Positions 44,224 to 52,813 of a stretch of 64,000 nt of DNA are shown in pieces. The stretch's first letter is position 1, and each line of letters starts with the position of its first letter. A program made the position numbers and the translations under genes. Source of the stretch: Polyangia bacterium (GTDB lineage: Bacteria > Myxococcota_A > Polyangia > Nannocystales > Nannocystaceae); NCBI GenBank assembly GCA_030424595.1, contig JAUHWG010000008.1:248001-312000 (forward strand), given 5' to 3'. The notes under the pieces were generated by a model. The model made no database searches. It had not been told where the DNA came from and saw nothing but the letters and a program-made list of their open reading frames with translations.

Positions 44224-45864
44224 ATGCGCTCGCCAGAGGAACCGAAGCCGCCCTCCGAGACCGAGCTGGTCGGGGCTGGCGACGACGACGTCCTGCGCCT
44301 CCCGGACAGCGGAGACCTCCTGAAGAACCTCCGCTTCTCGATGCGCGACGGGCGGATAAGCTTGGCGGGCGAACGGATGGTCCTCCTCCATGTCCACGCG
44401 CTGGGTGAGCTGCGGCGGCACTTGATCGACACCGTCGGCACCGCCCGCGCTCGCTCGATCCTGGTCCGCATCGGCTACGCGTCGGGTCACCGCGACATCG
44501 TCCAGGCGCGGCGTATCCGCAAGGACGCCTCGCTCTTCGAGCTCCTCTCGGCCGGACCCCAGCTCCACGCGCTCGAAGGGATGGTCGCGGCGGCGCCCGC
44601 CGAGCTCCGGATCGACCGGGCTCGCGGTCGCTACTACGGGGAGTTCACCTGGCGAAACTCGGCCGAGGCCGAGGCCTCCCTGAAGAGCGCTGGCGTCAGC
44701 TCCGAGCCGGTCTGCTGGCTCATGCTCGGCTATGCGAGCGGCTTCACGTCGGGGTTTATGGGCCAGCCGATCGTCTATCGAGAGGTCGCCTGCCGCGGCT
44801 GCGGAGCCCGGATCTGCCGCATCGTCGGCCGCCCGCTCCCGGCCTGGGACACGCTCCCCGAGGAGTTCCGCTTTCTCCTGGGCGACAGCCCGACAGCGCC
44901 GGCCGAGACGGTCGAGCTCCCGCCCAACGCCCCGGATCGGCCGCTCCTCGGCGACTCATCGACGATCGCGGCGGTCCGCTCGCTGGTCGAGCGCGTCGCC
45001 CCGACGACGACCCCCGTGCTGATCCGCGGAGAGTACGGGACAGGGCGCTCTCACCTCGCCGCGACGATCCACAGCGCCGGAGCGCGCCGCTCTGGGCCCC
45101 TCATCGTCGTAGGATCGGGGCTGAGCTCGGCCTCGGCGATCACCCGCGCGCTCGCCGAGGCCGCGGGCGGGACCCTGGTCCTGGACGACATCGGCGAGTG
45201 GAGCCCCGACGCGCAACGATCCTTGCTCGAGCTGGGGGACGGGCGCCATCATCCGTCCCGGGCGCGGCTGATCATCACCGCCGCAGACTGTCCCGGCGGT
45301 CAGGCCCAGACACCGCTCCTTGCCCGCCTCCTCCACCGCGTCGGCGCCTTTCCGGTCTTCCTCCCGCCGCTGCGCGAGCGCCGGGAGGATATCCCCGCCC
45401 TCGCCCGACACTACCTCGAGCGGATCGCTGCGCGCCTGGAGAAGCCCCCCAGGCCGCTGACAGCCCGCGCCTACGCCTACCTCCACGAGCACGACTACCC
45501 CGGGAACCTCCACGAGCTCGCCAACATCCTCGAGCGGGCGATGATCCTGGTCGACGGGTCGAAGGCGATCGACATCGGCGACCTCATCTCCGGTGAGGCT
45601 GAGCCGAGCCGGCTCCTCCGGGTCCACGACGACGGCACGCTCGCGGCCGCTCCGACGCCCAAGGTGCCCCACGAGCCCGTCGACCTCGAGGCAGTGATCG
45701 AGGAGCTGCTCGTCCAGGGCCTCGCCTTTGAAGATGTCGAGAGCGCGCTGATCTGCGGGGCCGTCGACCGACACAAGGGCAACCTCGCCGCCGCCGCCCG
45801 CAGCCTCGGGCTCACCCGCCCTCAGCTCGCCTACCGCTACCGGAAGGCCTGCGGCGAGGGCTAA
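44224..45864 (+). CDS. NtrC-like regulator with XylR_N/V4R sensor and degenerate AAA+ domain
   Basis: This 546-residue protein has an XylR_N-like domain (about 30-130), a V4R-type domain (about 135-205) with Cys motif CRGCGARIC, an AAA+ region (about 240-450), and a Fis-type HTH (NLAAAARSLGLTRPQLAYRYRKAC, near 515-545). XylR_N/V4R sensors bind small, often aromatic effectors. The AAA+ part has Walker A GEYGTGRS, in which the Lys is Arg, and Walker B-like LVLDDIGEW. The PPLRERREDIPALARHYLE segment is present. The sigma54-contact loop (GAFTGA) and the region around it are absent: the sequence passes from RSGPLIVVGSG directly to AEAAGGTLVLDD. ATPase-driven sigma54 activation is therefore unlikely; direct DNA-binding control is the better guess. 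Confidence 0.85.
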   Translation: MRSPEEPKPPSETELVGAGDDDVLRLPDSGDLLKNLRFSMRDGRISLAGERMVLLHVHALGELRRHLIDTVGTARARSILVRIGYASGHRDIVQARRIRKDASLFELLSAGPQLHALEGMVAAAPAELRIDRARGRYYGEFTWRNSAEAEASLKSAGVSSEPVCWLMLGYASGFTSGFMGQPIVYREVACRGCGARICRIVGRPLPAWDTLPEEFRFLLGDSPTAPAETVELPPNAPDRPLLGDSSTIAAVRSLVERVAPTTTPVLIRGEYGTGRSHLAATIHSAGARRSGPLIVVGSGLSSASAITRALAEAAGGTLVLDDIGEWSPDAQRSLLELGDGRHHPSRARLIITAADCPGGQAQTPLLARLLHRVGAFPVFLPPLRERREDIPALARHYLERIAARLEKPPRPLTARAYAYLHEHDYPGNLHELANILERAMILVDGSKAIDIGDLISGEAEPSRLLRVHDDGTLAAAPTPKVPHEPVDLEAVIEELLVQGLAFEDVESALICGAVDRHKGNLAAAARSLGLTRPQLAYRYRKACGEG

Positions 45865-46041
45865 CGAGACCGCGGCGAAGACCCGATGGGCCCGCTCCGC
45901 GGCCGGTTCAGCATTTGATCACAGGTCGCGCGGAAGTGGGCGAGGCTGCTCTTCACGGGGGAAAAACCGCCGGTCGTCGACCTCGAATCGCTGAGCAAAT
46001 CGTCCATCGACAGCCCGCGAGGTGCTGGCAATTCTCCGGCC

Positions 46042-46341
46042 ATGTCCAAACAGGAAGTCCATGTCGTCACCCGTCTCCAGACCCACAGCGGCAGCATTGA
46101 GGCCATGGCCGGGGTCATGACCCGGCTCCACGCGAGCGGTCACAAGGCCGCCGGGAACAGCCGCTTTGAGGTGCTCCAGGCCGCCCAGGATCCGAGCGTC
46201 TTTGTCGTCCTCGAGATCTGGCGCGACGTCGAGGCCGCCGATGCGCACATGAGCTCGGACTACGTCGCCGCCGCCCTCGAGGCGCTCGGACCTCTCCTCA
46301 TCGCTCCGCCCTCCATCGAGCGCTTCGCGACGACCGTGTAG
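46042..46341 (+). CDS. Antibiotic biosynthesis monooxygenase (ABM) domain protein
   Basis: This 99-residue protein has the ABM dimeric alpha+beta fold pattern: EVHVVTRLQTHSGSIEAMAGVMTRL, then FEVLQAAQDPSVFVVLEIWRDVEAADAHMSSDYV, and a C-terminal strand IERFATTV. The family includes quinol monooxygenases (YgiN) and heme-degrading enzymes; no heme ligand set is obvious here. It is 177 bp after the NtrC-like gene in the same direction and could be its target. Confidence 0.85.
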   Translation: MSKQEVHVVTRLQTHSGSIEAMAGVMTRLHASGHKAAGNSRFEVLQAAQDPSVFVVLEIWRDVEAADAHMSSDYVAAALEALGPLLIAPPSIERFATTV

Positions 46342-46602
46342 AGCTCAGGATCCAACGGCGCTCCGCCGCCGAGGAGCGGCGGGGCGCCCGAGCGACGGTC
46401 GGCCCGTCGCGCGCGCAGAGACGACGGCGGAGGAGCAAGCAACGGCCGAACCACGGGATGAGCTCCGCGTCGAGGCCGAAGCGCCCAGCGTGCGGCGCGG
46501 AGCCGGTCGCGTCGGCGATGAGGGCCCCGCAGAGGCCCGAGAACGCCTGGCTGAGGAGAACCCCGAGCTGGTCGAGCGCGGCGACCTGGGCGACGGGCGG
46601 AC
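46342..46602. other. Spacer downstream of the ABM gene, possibly decayed sequence
   Basis: This 261-bp stretch keeps coding-like codon bias on the minus strand but has no start, motif or family match I recognise. It adjoins the decayed duplicate at 46603-46759, so it may be remnant sequence. I do not call a gene. Confidence 0.35.
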
Positions 46603-46759
46603 GGTCTTCGCCTGGGGAGTCTGCGGCTTGGCCCGGGGACCAGCGCTGGGCTTGCGGGCGCGCGGTGAGGCGAGGAGGAGCGCCGTGAAGCGGCGGCGTC
46701 GCGCGGCCCCAGAGTCGCGCTTCGCCGCCGTCCTGTCGGTGTCTGGCGCTGGCGCTCGC
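46603..46759 (-). pseudogene. Duplicated 5' fragment of the histidine phosphatase gene
   Basis: This segment aligns by eye over its whole ~157 bp with 43969-44125, which holds the first ~40 codons of the histidine phosphatase gene and about 35 bp upstream. Shared blocks include GGTCTTCGCCTGGGG, GGTGAGGCGAGGAGGAGCGC, GTGAAGCGGCGGCGTCGC, CGGCCCCAGAGT and TCCTGTCGGTGTCTGGCGC. The start ATG is replaced (CAT at 44089-44091 corresponds to CGC here). The frame past the duplicated part no longer resembles the phosphatase. It is a start-plus-promoter fragment, now upstream of the histidine kinase. Confidence 0.7.
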
Positions 46760-46825
46760 AGCCGCGGGCCTCTTCATCGATCGCTTAGGCCGCCCTCCCC
46801 CGGGCTCCTGTGCGACAATTCGCCG

Positions 46826-48178
46826 GTGTCAGGGGTGGATGTGCCGGCGGTCGTCGATCACAGCGGGTTCTATCGCGGGCTCCTCGTCTTCGGGTCCCTG
46901 GCGCTCCCGGTCTTCGGCCTCGTCGAGTGGGGGGTCGGCTACAACCCCTTCGGCGTGCGCCTGGGGCTGGGGGCCGCGGGGCTGCTCCTCTACGCCGGGT
47001 CCTATCGCTCCGAGGCGCTGCGCCGCAACCTCCGGGTCGTGGTGCTCCTCTTCTGCCACGTTCTCCTCCTGTGGTTCTCGTACATCGGCTATCGCCACAA
47101 CATGACCGAAAACGACGTGATCGGGCTCCTGCCGATCGTGATCGGCATCGCTGTGGTGATCCGGCGGCCGGCGGAGCTGGTCGCGTCGATCACCTTCATG
47201 GTCATCGTCCTGACGATCAGCTACCGGCAGCTCGAAGCGCCGGGGCTCGATCTCAGCGCGACGGTGGCGGTTCTCTCGACCTTCACGGCGGTGCTCGGGT
47301 CGATGAGCATCTGGCGGACGCGGCTGGAGGAGGAGCTCCAGGTCGCGAACATGACCCTCGAAGAGCGGGTCCGCGAGCGGACAGCTCGGCTCGAGCGCGA
47401 GGTCGAGGAGCGGGCGCGGGCGGAGGGGCGGGCGAACGCCGCCAACGAGGCCAAATCGCGCTTCTTGGCCAACATGAGCCATGAGCTGCGGACCCCGCTC
47501 AACGCCGTGATCGGCTACACGGATCTGGTCGAGGAGGAGCTCCAGTCGACGGGCGAGGCCCACCTCTGCGAGGACCTGGGGCGGGTCGGCAGCGCCGCGA
47601 CACACCTGCTCTCGATCATCGACGACATCCTCGACCTCTCGCAGATCGAGTCCGGACGGCTCGAGATCCGCCGCGAGCCGGTGAAGCTGAGGGCCGCGGT
47701 CGACGACGCGCTGCTCCTCGTCAAGCCTGCGCTCGCGCTCCACCAAAACCGCCTCCTCGTCGACGTCTCCGAGGAACACGTGGTCGCCGGGGAGCACGGG
47801 CCGATCGTCCGGGTGTTGGTCCACCTCCTGGACAACGCCGCGAAGTTTACGCGGGAGGGGGAGGTCGAGGTGAGGGCCGAGCGCAGCGGCGAGTGGGTCG
47901 ACCTCGCGGTGCGCGACAGCGGGATCGGGATCCCCGAGGAGGCGCGGGCGGAGCTCTTTGATCGCTTCACCCAGGCGGACACGAGCGCGGCGCGGGTCCA
48001 CGACGGGCTGGGGCTCGGCCTCGCGATCTGCCGCGAGCTGGTGGAGCGTCTCGGGGGGTCGATCACGGTCGCGAGCACTGTCGGTGCGGGGAGCGTCTTC
48101 ACCGTCCGCCTCGGGGTCGGCGGGGAGGAGGGCGCGGGAGAGGGCGCGCACAGGCCCCTGCCCACGGCGGTCCTGTGA
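46826..48178 (+). CDS. Membrane-bound sensor histidine kinase (orphan)
   Basis: The proposed GTG start at 46826 gives 450 residues. About six membrane segments fill residues 18-165. A coiled coil follows (LEEELQVANMTLEERVRERTARLEREVEERA), then the dimerisation/phospho-acceptor H-box FLANMSHELRTPLNAVIGYTDLV (His219). The HATPase_c domain has the N-box VHLLDNAAKFT, the G1 motif DSGIGIPEE, the F-box FDRFTQAD and the G2 motif GLGLGLAICRELV. No response regulator is next to it, so its partner is elsewhere. The membrane part resembles no named sensor module I recognise. The region upstream includes the phosphatase-derived fragment. Confidence 0.92.
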   Translation: MSGVDVPAVVDHSGFYRGLLVFGSLALPVFGLVEWGVGYNPFGVRLGLGAAGLLLYAGSYRSEALRRNLRVVVLLFCHVLLLWFSYIGYRHNMTENDVIGLLPIVIGIAVVIRRPAELVASITFMVIVLTISYRQLEAPGLDLSATVAVLSTFTAVLGSMSIWRTRLEEELQVANMTLEERVRERTARLEREVEERARAEGRANAANEAKSRFLANMSHELRTPLNAVIGYTDLVEEELQSTGEAHLCEDLGRVGSAATHLLSIIDDILDLSQIESGRLEIRREPVKLRAAVDDALLLVKPALALHQNRLLVDVSEEHVVAGEHGPIVRVLVHLLDNAAKFTREGEVEVRAERSGEWVDLAVRDSGIGIPEEARAELFDRFTQADTSAARVHDGLGLGLAICRELVERLGGSITVASTVGAGSVFTVRLGVGGEEGAGEGAHRPLPTAVL

Positions 48179-48410
48179 CCCCGCCCTCGCTCGCGCTGGG
48201 GCCCAGCGCCGCGGCGTTGGGTCTCAGCCGCGAAGGCCGACGAAGGCTGCGCGAGCGCACACAGGAGCTTCGCTGGGGGTCTTTGGCCGGCGGGCGCGGG
48301 CGAGGTGGAGCGGGCGGCGAGGCGAGAGCGCGCGGCGGCTCGCCTCGGGCAGCCCCGGCCCCGCGAATTATGTCGAAGAGGTGGCGCGACTTGGACTAGG
48401 GTTACGGGCG

Positions 48411-49802
48411 ATGCCCGCCATAGTCTCGCCGATCGACGGTCAACCAGCCTTTGAGTTCGCACAGCTCGACGCCGAGGGGGCGCTGGCCAAGCTCGCCGCC
48501 GCCGAGGAGGCCCAGCGGGCCTGGCGGACGACCTCCCTCGCCGAGCGCAAGGCGCTGCTGCTGCGGATGCTCGACCGCTACGGGGCGCGCCTCGACGCCC
48601 ACGCCGAGGCGATCACGCGGATGATGGGCAAGCCGGTCGGGCAGGCCGCCGGGGAGTTCAAGGGCGGGTTTACCCAGCGGGTCCGCCACCTCTGCGAGAT
48701 CGCGGAGCAGAGCCTGCGCGACCTCGAGGTCGGCGGCGACGCCGGGATCCGCAAGTTCATCCGCCGTGATCCGGTGGGGGTCGTCCTCAACATCGCCGCC
48801 TGGAACTACCCGCTCCTGGTCCCGAGCAACGTCGTCGCCGCGGCGATCCTCGCCGGTGACGCGGTGATCCTCAAGCACGCCGAGCAGACCGCCCTGGTCG
48901 CCGATCAGCTCGCGCAGGCCTTCGCCGAGGCGGGCGCGCCGGAGGGGCTCTTCACCGCGCTCCACGTCGACCACCCGACGGCGGCCAAGGTGATCGACAG
49001 CGGTCGCCTCGGCTTCGTCGCCTTCACCGGCTCGGTCCGCGGCGGTCGCGAGGTCTACCGCCAGGTCGCCCAGCACAATTTCATCGGCGTAGGGCTCGAG
49101 CTCGGCGGCAAGGACCCGGCGCTGGTGCTGGAGGGGGCGCCCGCGGCCAAGGTCGCGGCCCATCTGGTCGACGGCGCCTTCTACAACGCCGGACAGTCCT
49201 GCTGCGCGGTCGAGCGGATCTACGTCCATCGCTCGCTCTACGCCGAGTTCGTCGAGGCCTATGTCGCCGAGGTGCACCGCTACAAGGTCGGGGACCCGCT
49301 CGATCCTGAGACCAACCTCGGGCCTGTGGTCAACGCGGCGGCGGCGGCGAGGATCCGCGAGCAGGCGGCGGAGGCCCTGGGCAAGGGGGCGCGCAAGCTC
49401 AGCGATGATGCTCGCTTCACCGTCCCGGACACCTCGACCTGCTACCTCGCGCCGCAGGTCTTCGACCGGGTCGATCACTCGATGGCGATCATGTCCGAGG
49501 AGAGCTTTGGGCCGATCATCGGCATCATGCCCTTCGACAGCGACGACGAGGCGGTGGCGATGGCGAACGACTCGCGCTTCGGCCTGAGCGCCTCGGTCTG
49601 GACCGAGGACGGTGAGCGGGGGGCGGCGATCGCCGAGCGCCTCGAGGCCGGGACGGTCTTTCAAAACCGCTGCGACTACCTCGACCCGGGGCTCGCCTGG
49701 ACCGGGATCAAGGACTCGGGCCACGGCGCCTCGCTCTCGGAGCTGGGCTTTCACGCGGTCACCCGGCCGAAGAGCTACCACCTGCGGGCGCTGATCCCCT
49801 GA
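48411..49802 (+). CDS. Aldehyde dehydrogenase family protein
   Basis: This 463-residue protein starts at ATG 48411 (MPAIVSPIDGQPAFEF). It has the ALDH motifs AAWNYPL (Asn132), FTGSVRGGREVYRQV (coenzyme-binding), LELGGKDP with general-base Glu230, and GQSCCAVERIYV with catalytic Cys264. C-terminal MSEESFGPIIGIMPF completes the family pattern. It should oxidise an aldehyde to an acid with NAD(P)+. It is the first gene of an operon with a glutamine-synthetase-like gene and an Fe-alcohol dehydrogenase gene, a set seen in amine catabolism through gamma-glutamylated intermediates. The substrate is inferred from context only. Confidence 0.93.
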   Translation: MPAIVSPIDGQPAFEFAQLDAEGALAKLAAAEEAQRAWRTTSLAERKALLLRMLDRYGARLDAHAEAITRMMGKPVGQAAGEFKGGFTQRVRHLCEIAEQSLRDLEVGGDAGIRKFIRRDPVGVVLNIAAWNYPLLVPSNVVAAAILAGDAVILKHAEQTALVADQLAQAFAEAGAPEGLFTALHVDHPTAAKVIDSGRLGFVAFTGSVRGGREVYRQVAQHNFIGVGLELGGKDPALVLEGAPAAKVAAHLVDGAFYNAGQSCCAVERIYVHRSLYAEFVEAYVAEVHRYKVGDPLDPETNLGPVVNAAAAARIREQAAEALGKGARKLSDDARFTVPDTSTCYLAPQVFDRVDHSMAIMSEESFGPIIGIMPFDSDDEAVAMANDSRFGLSASVWTEDGERGAAIAERLEAGTVFQNRCDYLDPGLAWTGIKDSGHGASLSELGFHAVTRPKSYHLRALIP

Positions 49803-49869
49803 GCCCGCGCGCCGCGGACGAGCGCCGCGATCCCTGTTCTCTGTTCTCTGTCTCAAGGAAGAGCTGACC

Positions 49870-51270
49870 ATGAGCGCCTCCGACCCCGACAACCTCTCCC
49901 TCGCCGAAATCCAGGAGCTCATGGCCGGAGGGGCTCTTGGGCAATTTCTGGACCGCGAGGGGATCCGCTTCCACAAGGTCGCCGTCACCGACATCGACGG
50001 GATCATGCGCGGCAAGTACATGTGCCGCGACAAGTTCCTGTCGGCGGCCAAGGGCGGCTTCGGCTTTTGCGACGTGGTCCTCGGCTGGGACTCCAACGAC
50101 GAGCTCTACGACGACGGGCAGGTCTCGGGCTGGCACACCGGCTACCGCGACGCGCCGGTGCAGATCGATCTCGAGAGCCGGCGGACGCTGCCGACGGAGC
50201 CGGCGACCGGGCTCTGGCTCGGCTCGTTCGCCGGGGCATACGCGGACGCCTGTCCGCGCTCGCTGCTCTCGAGGCTCGCCGCCCGCGCCCGCGACCTCGG
50301 CTTTGAGGCCCAGGGCTCGGCCGAGTACGAGTTCTTCATCTTCGACGAGACCCCGGAGAGCGCCCGCGCCAAGGGCTACCGCGACCTCAAGCCCTTTACC
50401 CCGGGGCGCTTCGGCTACTCGATGATCCGCGCGGGCGTCCACGTCGAGCTCTATCAGGAGATCCTCGACACCTTCGCGGCGATGGGGATCGAGATCGAGG
50501 GCCTGCACACAGAGACAGGTCCGGGGGTGCTCGAGGCGGCGCTGCGCTACGGGCCGATCGAGGCGGCCGCCGACAACGCGACGATCTTCAAGACCTACAT
50601 GAAGATCCTCGCCCAGCGGCGGGGGCTGATGGCGACCTTCATGGCCAAGTGGAGCGCCGACTACCCCGGGCAGAGCGGGCACATCCACGTCTCTCTCCTC
50701 CGGGACGGGGAGAACGCCTTCTACGATCCGTCCGCGCCGGCGTCGATGAGCGAGACCATGCGCCACTTCGTCGCCGGTCAGGTCGCGCTCCTGCCCGAGC
50801 TCCTGCCGATGGTCTGCCCGACGATCAACTCCTACCGCCGCCTGGTCCCGGGGATGTGGGCGCCGCTGGCCGCGAACTGGGGGGTCGAGAACCGGACGAC
50901 GTCGATCCGGGTGATCGAGGGGGAGCACAGCCAGCGCACGGAGTTCCGGATCGGACCGGCGGACGCGAACCCCTACCTGGCCCTGGGGGCGGCCCTCGGC
51001 GCCGGTCTCTACGGGATCGAGCATAAGCTGGAGCTCCCCGATCCGGTCGAGGGCAACGCCTACGAGCTCCAGGCCGCGGGGAAGGCCGGGGTGCCGCTGG
51101 CCTCCAGCTTGGGCGAGGCGACGGCCGCCTTTCGCGGCTCGGCGGCGGCCCGCGAGATCTTCGGCGACACCTTCGTCGACCACTTCGCGACGACGCGCGA
51201 GTGGGAGATCCGGCAAAACCGGCGCCACGTCAGCGACTGGGAGCTGGCCCGGTACTTTGAGATCATCTGA
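49870..51270 (+). CDS. Glutamine synthetase family protein (gamma-glutamyl-amine ligase type)
   Basis: This 466-residue protein has an AAGGAAGAG ribosome site before ATG 49870. It carries the GS catalytic fold: VTDIDGIMRGKYM in the beta-grasp domain, SAEYEFFIFDE with metal-binding Glu, ETGPGVLEAALRYGPIEAAADNA, GQSGHIHVSL with the metal His, TINSYRRLVPGMWAP, and NRTTSIRVIEGE. It resembles PuuA/GlnA-like gamma-glutamylpolyamine or gamma-glutamylethanolamine synthetases more than housekeeping GlnA, and lacks the GlnA adenylylation motif (NLYDLP-type) near the C-terminus. It would ligate glutamate to an amine. It lies between the ALDH and Fe-ADH genes with ~67-bp gaps. Confidence 0.9.
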   Translation: MSASDPDNLSLAEIQELMAGGALGQFLDREGIRFHKVAVTDIDGIMRGKYMCRDKFLSAAKGGFGFCDVVLGWDSNDELYDDGQVSGWHTGYRDAPVQIDLESRRTLPTEPATGLWLGSFAGAYADACPRSLLSRLAARARDLGFEAQGSAEYEFFIFDETPESARAKGYRDLKPFTPGRFGYSMIRAGVHVELYQEILDTFAAMGIEIEGLHTETGPGVLEAALRYGPIEAAADNATIFKTYMKILAQRRGLMATFMAKWSADYPGQSGHIHVSLLRDGENAFYDPSAPASMSETMRHFVAGQVALLPELLPMVCPTINSYRRLVPGMWAPLAANWGVENRTTSIRVIEGEHSQRTEFRIGPADANPYLALGAALGAGLYGIEHKLELPDPVEGNAYELQAAGKAGVPLASSLGEATAAFRGSAAAREIFGDTFVDHFATTREWEIRQNRRHVSDWELARYFEII

Positions 51271-51273
51271 CAA

Positions 51274-51316
51274 GGCGGGGCGGGAGAGACCGCAGCCCGC
51301 CGAGCGTCCTTTTTTT
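51274..51316 (+). terminator. Possible attenuator: hairpin plus T7 between GS-like and Fe-ADH genes
   Basis: GGCGGG (51274-51279) and CCCGCC (51296-51301) can pair around a 16-base loop. GAGCGTCC and a run of seven T (51310-51316) follow, ending just before GGAAGAGAG, which may be the ribosome site of the Fe-ADH gene. The stem is short and the loop long, so it may only partly terminate transcription. Confidence 0.3.
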
Positions 51317-51336
51317 GGAAGAGAGCGAGCCTGACG

Positions 51337-52518
51337 ATGCACAGCGCCAACGAGAGTCCGCGAGCCAACTTCAACTACCCGACCGCCTACCGCCTCGGCT
51401 GTGGCCGTCGCGCCGAGCTCGCCTCGGCCTGCGCGGAGCTCGGGATCTCGAGGCCCTTGGTGATCACCGATCGGGGGATGATCGCGCTGCCCTGGCTGAG
51501 CGAGATGATGGCCAGCCTCCGCAGCGGCGGTCTCGAGCCGGCGCTCTTCTCCGACGTCCAGGGCAACCCGGTCGAGGCCAACGTCACGGCGGGCGTCGAG
51601 TCCTACAGGCAGCACAGGGCCGACGGCTGCGTGCTGGTCGGCGGCGGTTCGGCGCTCGACGCCGGCAAGTGCGTCGCGCTGATGGTCGGCCACGGCGGCT
51701 CGGTCTTCGACTACGAGGATGTCGGCGACAACTGGCTCCGGGTCGACCCGTCGAAGATCGCGCCGATGATCGCCGTGCCGACCACCTCGGGGACGGGCTC
51801 CGAGGTCGGGCGAGCCTCGGTGATCACCGACCTGAGCGACCACACCAAGAAGATCATCTTCCACCCGCGGATGCTGCCGCCGCTGGTGATCGCCGATCCG
51901 GAGCTGACCTTCGGCCTGCCGGCGAAGATCACCGCGGCGACCGGGATCGACGCCTTCGTCCACTCGTTCGAGGCCCTCTGCGCCCCGGGCTACCACCCGA
52001 TGGCGGTGGGGATCGCCCTCGAGGGCATGCGCCTGGTCAAGGAGAACCTGGTCGCCTGTTTCCGCGAGCCTGACAACGCGGCGGCCCGGACCCACATGAT
52101 GATGGCGTCGACGATGGGGGCGACCGCCTTCCAGCGCGGCCTCGGCCTGGTCCACGCGATCGCCCACCCGCTGGGCGCCGTCGTCGGCATCCACCACGGC
52201 CTCGCCAACGCGATCCTCCTGCCCTACGTGATGGAGCACAACCGGCCGGTGATCGGCGAGGCGATGAGGACCCTGAGCCGCCACCTCGGCCTGGCGAAGG
52301 AGGGCTTTGACGGGGTGCTGGAGTGGGTGCTGGAGCTCCGCGAGACCCTCGAGATCCCGCACACGCTCGCGGCGGTCGGGATCGAGGCGCTGAAGGTCGA
52401 GCTCGCCGGCGAGCTCGCGCAGATGGCCCTCAAGGACGCGTCGCTCGGGACCAACCCGAAGACCTGCACCGCCGAGGAGATCGAAGGGGTGATCCGCGCC
52501 GCCTTCGGCGCAGATTGA
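51337..52518 (+). CDS. Iron-containing alcohol dehydrogenase
   Basis: This 393-residue protein starts at ATG 51337. It has the Fe-ADH (group III) layout: an N-terminal Rossmann-like domain with LVGGGSALDAGKCVALM and IAVPTTSGTGSEVGRASVITD, then an all-helical metal domain. The metal ligands are found in GIDAFVHSFEAL (Asp and His), GLVHAIAHPLGA (His) and GIHHGLANAILLPYVM (His). It interconverts an alcohol and an aldehyde with NAD(P)H and would be a good partner for the ALDH in the operon. Here it may process a gamma-glutamylated amino-alcohol such as one derived from ethanolamine, which is inference. Confidence 0.93.
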   Translation: MHSANESPRANFNYPTAYRLGCGRRAELASACAELGISRPLVITDRGMIALPWLSEMMASLRSGGLEPALFSDVQGNPVEANVTAGVESYRQHRADGCVLVGGGSALDAGKCVALMVGHGGSVFDYEDVGDNWLRVDPSKIAPMIAVPTTSGTGSEVGRASVITDLSDHTKKIIFHPRMLPPLVIADPELTFGLPAKITAATGIDAFVHSFEALCAPGYHPMAVGIALEGMRLVKENLVACFREPDNAAARTHMMMASTMGATAFQRGLGLVHAIAHPLGAVVGIHHGLANAILLPYVMEHNRPVIGEAMRTLSRHLGLAKEGFDGVLEWVLELRETLEIPHTLAAVGIEALKVELAGELAQMALKDASLGTNPKTCTAEEIEGVIRAAFGAD

Positions 52519-52813
52519 TCGCCTCGGCTGCGGCGACCTCGCCCCGCTCGCGCGCCCCCTCCGCTCGGAGCTCGGCCGGCGAATTCTTCGTCGGCCGCCT
52601 CAGCGCGGTGGGGGACCTGCATGTGGTGCGGGGGCTGAGGATCGGGCGCTCGCCGAGGTGCGCGTGGCGGACCCCTGGGCATAGGCATAGGCATAGGCAT
52701 AGGCGCAGACGCAGACGTCCAACCTCGAGCGGGCGGCCGCGGGGGTCGCTGTGTGCGGCTGGCAACGGTCGCGGAGGTGCGCCCGCCGAGCCGCTGTGTT
52801 ACGAGGCAGTTTG
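52519..52813. repeat. Spacer with 6-bp GGCATA array
   Basis: This 295-bp region between the Fe-ADH and helicase genes has four to five copies of GGCATA at 52679-52703, followed by GCAGAC repeats to about 52717. No gene is supported. Its position makes it the likely promoter area for the helicase gene. Confidence 0.65.

Noticed and set aside
46298..46777. 159-codon minus-strand frame before the sensor kinase
   Set aside because: Its first part is out of frame with the phosphatase fragment it overlaps, and the rest has no recognisable motif; treated as decayed sequence.
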